A stretch of 64,000 nt of DNA. Origin: Neurospora intermedia. Its lineage: Eukaryota; Ascomycota; Sordariomycetes; Sordariales; Sordariaceae. Positions 59,322 through 64,000 of this stretch are shown piece after piece. Below the pieces are notes generated by a model that ran no database searches, had not been told where the DNA came from, and was given only the letters and a program-made list of their open reading frames with translations. Made by a program: the position numbers and the translations under genes. Position 1 is the first letter of the stretch; each line of letters begins with the position of its first letter. The DNA lies in NCBI GenBank assembly GCA_037102815.1, contig BTPP01000001.1, forward strand, positions 397,001-461,000, given 5' to 3'.

Positions 59322-61454
59322 GGCTGAGTAAGTGCTCGGGGCTTTCGTGTGCTCAAGCCTGGTGTCAGCCTTGTTCGTCTTGATTAGCAGAAAAGGTGGA
59401 CGAGACTACTTCTATGTATGGATGATTCAATGCGGCCAAGACAGACATTGGTTAGACCTGGAGCTTTGGATCAAGGTTTTCCTTTCAGACAAAAAGAACC
59501 TGGACAACACGCGTTTATAGGAATTGATGAACATCTTTGTGGAAAGCCTTCGGGCTCTGTTAATAGGACATGAAGGGTGAAGATGCCTTCCTGTGACAGA
59601 TATGAAGACATCTCGAGATATGGCTTGTCGAACAACAACACGGCATGCAGGTGGTGGCCCAGAGAAGACACCATCGCCATGCCAACCATAAAAACATAGC
59701 GCCGGAATTTTCAGCCTTTGTTTGATCATCAACTCTCAGCTCGATGCAATCAAAGGTCCAGGCCGAAAGACCCAAACGCTTCACTGCCATTGACGGCCGC
59801 GTAAACCCTGACGTAGTCCAAAAACGGTGGACTTCCCTTTTCGGCCATTTCTACGTATCTGCCCCAGTCGTTCATGCACTCCCCTCAAAATTGAGGTTCG
59901 GGCGTGACGCCGCGATGTCAAACGGGCGCTTGAATGATTCCAGCGTAACGCTTATCCCGAATATGAAGCTCCACACATCCTTTTCACGCCCAGGCAAAAG
60001 CCTCAAGTCCTAATACTTTTGCCAACTCTTCTTCCTAACGTTGCATCAACCTCACCACCACCCGATAGGAGACGGACTCCCAATTACCGCACCGCTCCTC
60101 GCGTATGCATGCCGGTATTGCTGTGTCTCTCGCGATAATACTTCGGCTCCGGGAGCCTGGGTGGCGGAACATACAAGACATGGCGGCTTCACTTTTTTCC
60201 CGCTTGAACGCCATCGCTTAGAGTTGCATACGTACCACTGTTGCATTCATACCTACCTATTCTTGCTTCTCAAAACTTGTCTTCTAATCCAGAGAAGACC
60301 GGTTTTCCCAGTACCACGGAACATGGACGACCGCGATCACCGTGTTCTGGAATGGAAAGTTGTGCCGCGGTTGTTGTCGTTGTCGAGACACTAAGAGCTA
60401 GAGGACCCACTAGCACATGGATGTTTCCCCTTTCGGATAGACCGCAGCGTTACATCCTCCCATGAAACGGGGAGGAAGACCCCCCGGTACAAACACGGAT
60501 CCCTGTCCAGGGGGGAACTGGGGAAGAAATGCCTCCGTATGCTGAATCGGGAATAGGGGCATCGCAGTTGGCGTCTCGATGGTCTTGGCATATTTTCGGG
60601 TCTTTGGCCGCGAAAGGGTCTTTGGACACTCGATGGTTTAGGGTCTTCAATGTCGTGATTGAGAAATATGGCTAAGGCGAGATATAGATCCGAGTATGAA
60701 GACGATTTATAGAGGAAGTTCAACGCCGCAATAACGACGGTGCCTGACCCGTACATACTCCAAATCAAGGCAGATATTCAATCGACTCTTCGGCCGGAGG
60801 CTCAAATGCTATCCAGGGTCTACCGCAACGCAGTTTCAGGAAAACAATAGCCTGCTCCAACACCCCTCGCTTGTCCGGTACCCGGCACTCCTATCGCCCT
60901 GAACCCAGTCACTCAGAGCCTCAGACGGAATGCTAACCGACGTTTCTTCTCAGACTTGGGCCTTTCCACCAATACTGGATGTTTCCGCACACACAAAGCT
61001 GTCTCTGACGATCCACCCCCACTAGTTCTCCCGTCCACCTCCAACATCTCCCTATCTTCAAACATGGTGGCTTTCCGGGGCGCTTGCACTTTCCCCCTGA
61101 TCTCTAGTCCTGCTCATCTAATCTCTAATAACAGGATGCCAATAATCCACTTCTCCACGCGTCGCGGCAAACGTCAGACGTTGCGGTCTCGCCGCGATTG
61201 CATCATTGTCCATGAACTGCAAGCGCCGCGCAACGATGCCATGGGTGAAGGCCCATTAGTGTAGCCGAGGCTTTTGTGTTGTTCAACGCCAATCCAAAGG
61301 GTATAAAGACGTCGACAGGTTCCAAGTCATCAGAGAAAAAAAAGAAGAAGCAAGACAACAGACTTCAGCATCTGAACATCTACCACATTCTCTTCTCTTC
61401 TATTCTATTCTCCAACCTTCGTCATTCTTTCGATATACATACCTAACATTCACA
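59322..61454. other. 2.1-kb gap before the LPMO gene
   Basis: Nothing is supported in 59322-61260. The frames at 59744-60013 and 60041-60394 have no features. The last 200 bases are the LPMO promoter. Confidence 0.5.
61289..61308 (+). promoter_or_regulatory. CCAAT and TATA elements of the LPMO gene
   Basis: CCAAT at 61289-61293 and TATAAAG at 61302-61308 lie about 150 bases before the LPMO ATG, with a CT-rich leader after them. A clear TATA box suits a strongly inducible cellulase-type gene. Confidence 0.5.
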
Positions 61455-62546
61455 ATGGCCTACAAGAGCATCCTTACCGCCCTGGCTGGCGCTTCCCTCG
61501 TTGCCGCCCACGGCCACGTCTCCAAGGTCATCGTCAACGGCGTCGAATACCAGAACTACGACCCCACTTCCTTCCCTTACAACTCCAACCCTCCCACCGT
61601 GATCGGCTGGACCATCGACCAGAAGGACAACGGCTTCGTCTCGCCTGACGCCTTCGACTCCGGCGACATCATCTGCCACAAGTCCGCCAAGCCCGCCGGC
61701 GGCCACGCCACCGTCAAGGCCGGCGACAAGATCTCGCTCCAGTGGGATCAGTGGCCCGAGTCGCACAAGGGCCCCGTCATCGACTACCTGGCCGCCTGCG
61801 ACGGCGACTGCGAGTCGGTCGACAAGACGGCCCTCAAGTTCTTCAAGATCGACGGCGCCGGCTACGACGCCGCCAACGGCGGCTGGGCCTCGGACGCCCT
61901 CATCAAGGACGGCAACTCGTGGGTCGTCGAGATCCCCGAGAACATCAAGCCCGGCAACTACGTGCTCCGCCACGAGATCATCGCCCTGCACAGCGCCGGC
62001 CAGGCCAACGGCGCCCAGAACTACCCCCAGTGCTTCAACCTCAAGGTCGAAGGCTCCGGCTCCACCGTCCCCGCCGGCGTCGCCGGCACCGAGCTTTACA
62101 AGGCCACCGACGCCGGTATCCTCTTTGATATCTACAAGAACGACATCTCCTACCCCGTTCCTGGCCCTGCCCTCATTGCTGGCGCCTCCAGCTCCATCGC
62201 CCAGAGCAAGATGGCCGCCACTGCCACCGCGTCCGCTACCCCCGCTGGTGCTACTGGCGGTAGCCCCGCTCCTGTCACCTCCGCTGCGGCTGCTACTAGC
62301 CAGGCCCAGGGCCAGGCCCCTGCTACCACCTTGGTCACTAGCACCAAGGCTGCTGCTCCCGCTACTTCTGCTGCTGCTGCTCCTGCTGCTCCCGCTACCT
62401 CGGCTGCGGCGGGCGGTGCTGGCCAGGTCCAGGCTAAGCAGACCAAGTGGGGACAGTGCGGTGGTAACGGCTTCACTGGTCCTACTGAGTGCGAGAGCGG
62501 CTCTACTTGCACCAAGTACAACGATTGGTACTCTCAGTGCGTCTAA
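61455..62546 (+). CDS. AA9 lytic polysaccharide monooxygenase with CBM1
   Basis: A secreted copper enzyme that cleaves cellulose or related beta-glucans oxidatively. The intronless gene encodes 363 residues. An 18-residue signal peptide ends in VAA, so His19 ([12 protein letters not shown]) becomes residue 1 of the mature enzyme and half of the histidine brace. The second brace ligand is His104 in [16 protein letters not shown] (mature 86), and the axial Tyr190 lies in [11 protein letters not shown], with His179 in the second shell. After about residue 245 an Ala/Thr/Ser/Pro linker of ~80 residues leads to a C-terminal fungal cellulose-binding module ([20 protein letters not shown], then [12 protein letters not shown]) with its Cys and aromatic residues. 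All copper ligands are present, so it should be active. Third-position G/C is very high, as for strongly expressed genes. Confidence 0.96.
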   Translation: MAYKSILTALAGASLVAAHGHVSKVIVNGVEYQNYDPTSFPYNSNPPTVIGWTIDQKDNGFVSPDAFDSGDIICHKSAKPAGGHATVKAGDKISLQWDQWPESHKGPVIDYLAACDGDCESVDKTALKFFKIDGAGYDAANGGWASDALIKDGNSWVVEIPENIKPGNYVLRHEIIALHSAGQANGAQNYPQCFNLKVEGSGSTVPAGVAGTELYKATDAGILFDIYKNDISYPVPGPALIAGASSSIAQSKMAATATASATPAGATGGSPAPVTSAAAATSQAQGQAPATTLVTSTKAAAPATSAAAAPAAPATSAAAGGAGQVQAKQTKWGQCGGNGFTGPTECESGSTCTKYNDWYSQCV

Positions 62547-63471
62547 GTGCCTTCCTTACCTTTTAAGGGAGAGTATCTAGATTGAAGGATGGAGGAGAAA
62601 AGAAGGGGAGATGGAGAAAAAGATGGTGGTGATCGATGCCATAGCATGACATGACAAGATAGTATGGCATGACATGGTATGAGCACAAGGTTGATGTCCA
62701 TGACTGACTGTCTGGAGTGATGAGACGACGGGGACGAGACGGGAGAGGGACGAAGGATGAAGGAATCTTGTAACATAGGCCAATTTTTTTCGAACTTTTC
62801 AAAACCAATTTTTGTATCTGTACATATACAGCTTTGCATCATTTATAGACATACATCATATCATTTCCACTGCTGTCTGTCCCTGTCCTTTGACACTGGT
62901 AGAGGTTCCTTGGCTTGTTACCTTTTATAATTTGACACGAACAGGAAACAGTCGTGTCTCCCTCCTAAGCCACGCGTGATTGCTGAGTTCTTAATACTTG
63001 TAGGGATGTGGCGTTGTCGGATCTTCCCGAGTGAGGATTACTGGCAAACAAGTGAGTCCAGCAACAAAGAAAATTATAATAACCTGAAATGAGTGATCAT
63101 TCCGGATGCAGCACCCAAAAGATATGTCACTCTTCCGCTGCCGCTGACAACAAGGCGGCCGGCCACAAAGCACATATGGAAACAAACCAGAAAAAAAGCA
63201 CGCTTTCTTTGTCCACGATCTAGATGCCCACGAGTTAGCATAGCTTTGGTTGAAGCTCTACCCATTCGCCTTTCTTTTCCTTACCTAAGGTACCTAGTGT
63301 CCAGTTTATTTTCTTGTTTCTTACAACTTCAATGTTACTATCGTGTCCATTTTTCTTTCCCATTTGCACCTCTGTCCTTCATCTCGCGCACGCGTGCAGC
63401 CTAAACGCACCTTCCTCAACACCATCTCCACATACTGCCAGAGAAAAAAAAAAGCTTCAGATTTTGCTACC
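62547..63471. other. Intergenic, 3' flank of LPMO
   Basis: Repeated CATGACATGA-type motifs occur at about 62645-62680. The final 250 bases are T/C-rich leader ending in an A-run (63444-63453) just before the next ATG. No gene supported. Confidence 0.5.
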
Positions 63472-64000
63472 ATGGAGTTCAGCGAAGATAACACTTCTCC
63501 TCAACAGGAATCATTTCAGCCAAAAGACACGGAGGAAAATGCCATGGAGGAAGGACTTGCTGCCATGAATTTCAGCGAAGACAACCATTTGCAAGAGGAC
63601 GCATTTTCGACAGCGCCAGAGGACGAAATTTACATGGAAGATTCACCTGTTGTGGGAAGAGCACCTGCTGTCATGGAGGAGGCACCTGTTATGGAAAAGG
63701 AGCTGGAACCTTCTGGGATGGAATGGTCATCTATCGTCGAAGGGTCACCCAATGTGGAATGGTCACCGACCTCGGAGAAAGAACCTGTTCTCGAAGAGGA
63801 AATTGTCGAGGAAAGAGCATCATCTCCTTCCATCGAAACGCCATATCATCGCATCGATACGCCACCCGTTGCTGAAAACCTCAAGGCATCTCCCGTCATA
63901 GAAAAGGCAGCTTTCATAGAAGAGCCCTATGTCGCGGAAAAGCCGTCTGTTGTGGAAAAGCCATCTGTTGTAGAATTGACGCCTGTTGAGGAAAAGAAAT
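63472..64000 (+). CDS. Low-complexity acidic protein, N-terminal part (runs off window)
   Basis: A frame from ATG 63472 (CACCATGGAG-like context: TACCATGGAG) stays open for 176 codons to the window edge. The sequence is acidic and full of Pro, Val, Glu and Ser. It has a doubled element, MEFSEDNTSPQQ near residue 1 and MNFSEDNHLQED near 34, and later a degenerate ~6-8 residue repeat of the form (S/A)PVVEK, becoming regular at the end (VAEKPSVVEKPSVVE). No signal peptide, membrane segment or known domain is seen. Such repeats suggest a long disordered or scaffold-type protein. No intron signals were needed. Family unknown. Confidence 0.65.
   Translation, partial: MEFSEDNTSPQQESFQPKDTEENAMEEGLAAMNFSEDNHLQEDAFSTAPEDEIYMEDSPVVGRAPAVMEEAPVMEKELEPSGMEWSSIVEGSPNVEWSPTSEKEPVLEEEIVEERASSPSIETPYHRIDTPPVAENLKASPVIEKAAFIEEPYVAEKPSVVEKPSVVELTPVEEKK

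Noticed and set aside
1-64000. CRISPR arrays, operons, bacterial-type systems
   Set aside because: Spliceosomal introns, tRNA form and gene families are eukaryotic; no spaced repeat array was seen.

Overview
The window looks like a nuclear chromosome segment of a filamentous ascomycete, most likely Neurospora or another close Sordariales. The signs are short GT-AG introns with GTAAGT/GTATGT donors and CTAAC branch sites, an intronless tRNA-Asn, fungal-only families (rhodopsin-fold PTH11-like receptor, DUF1996, AA9 LPMO with CBM1, AsaB/CmcJ-type oxygenase, NB-ARC/TPR NLR), and an extremely AT-rich repeat island that carries the mark of repeat-induced point mutation (RIP).

Layout. 1-4 kb is decayed ground: a fungal GIY-YIG protein gene whose N-terminal half lies on the minus strand (1145-1688) and whose C-terminal half lies on the plus strand (2860-3136), as if a 1.7 kb inversion had cut it, followed by a Ty3/Gypsy reverse-transcriptase relic. 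5-10.7 kb holds core genes: TAF11 of TFIID (minus), GTP cyclohydrolase I (plus) and thymidylate kinase (minus, convergent with it). 10.7-16.6 kb has no convincing intact gene. 16.65-18.06 kb is a fungal unknown with a KEN box, 19.28-19.36 kb a tRNA-Asn(GTT), 20.3-21.1 kb a single-pass membrane protein with an eight-residue tandem repeat, and 22.4-24.2 kb a seven-helix PTH11-like receptor with four exons.

25.34-36.78 kb is a nested transposon island. A Mutator-like (MULE) DNA transposon with long terminal inverted repeats and a perfect 10-bp target duplication has an 8.3-kb Ty3/Gypsy LTR retrotransposon inside its transposase gene, itself with 234-bp LTRs and a perfect 5-bp target duplication. 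Both are heavily RIPed; the two LTRs differ by about 25 substitutions, all transitions.

37-50 kb is an accessory block: a short-chain dehydrogenase, a seven-exon NLR (N-terminal fungal domain, NB-ARC, TPR-like array), a cytosolic class-C beta-lactamase-fold hydrolase divergent from the NLR, and a five-exon AsaB/CmcJ-type 2-oxoglutarate-dependent oxygenase-like gene. 52-62.6 kb returns to wall, secretion and sphingolipid functions: a secreted DUF1996 protein, a GT31-like type II membrane glycosyltransferase with a Cys-rich C-terminal module, a GT32 inositol-phosphoceramide mannosyltransferase, and a secreted copper LPMO (AA9-CBM1). The window ends inside an open low-complexity gene starting at 63472.

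Exon boundaries were set by hand from splice signals, frame continuity and family motifs. Family assignments are from recognition of motifs; no database search was run.
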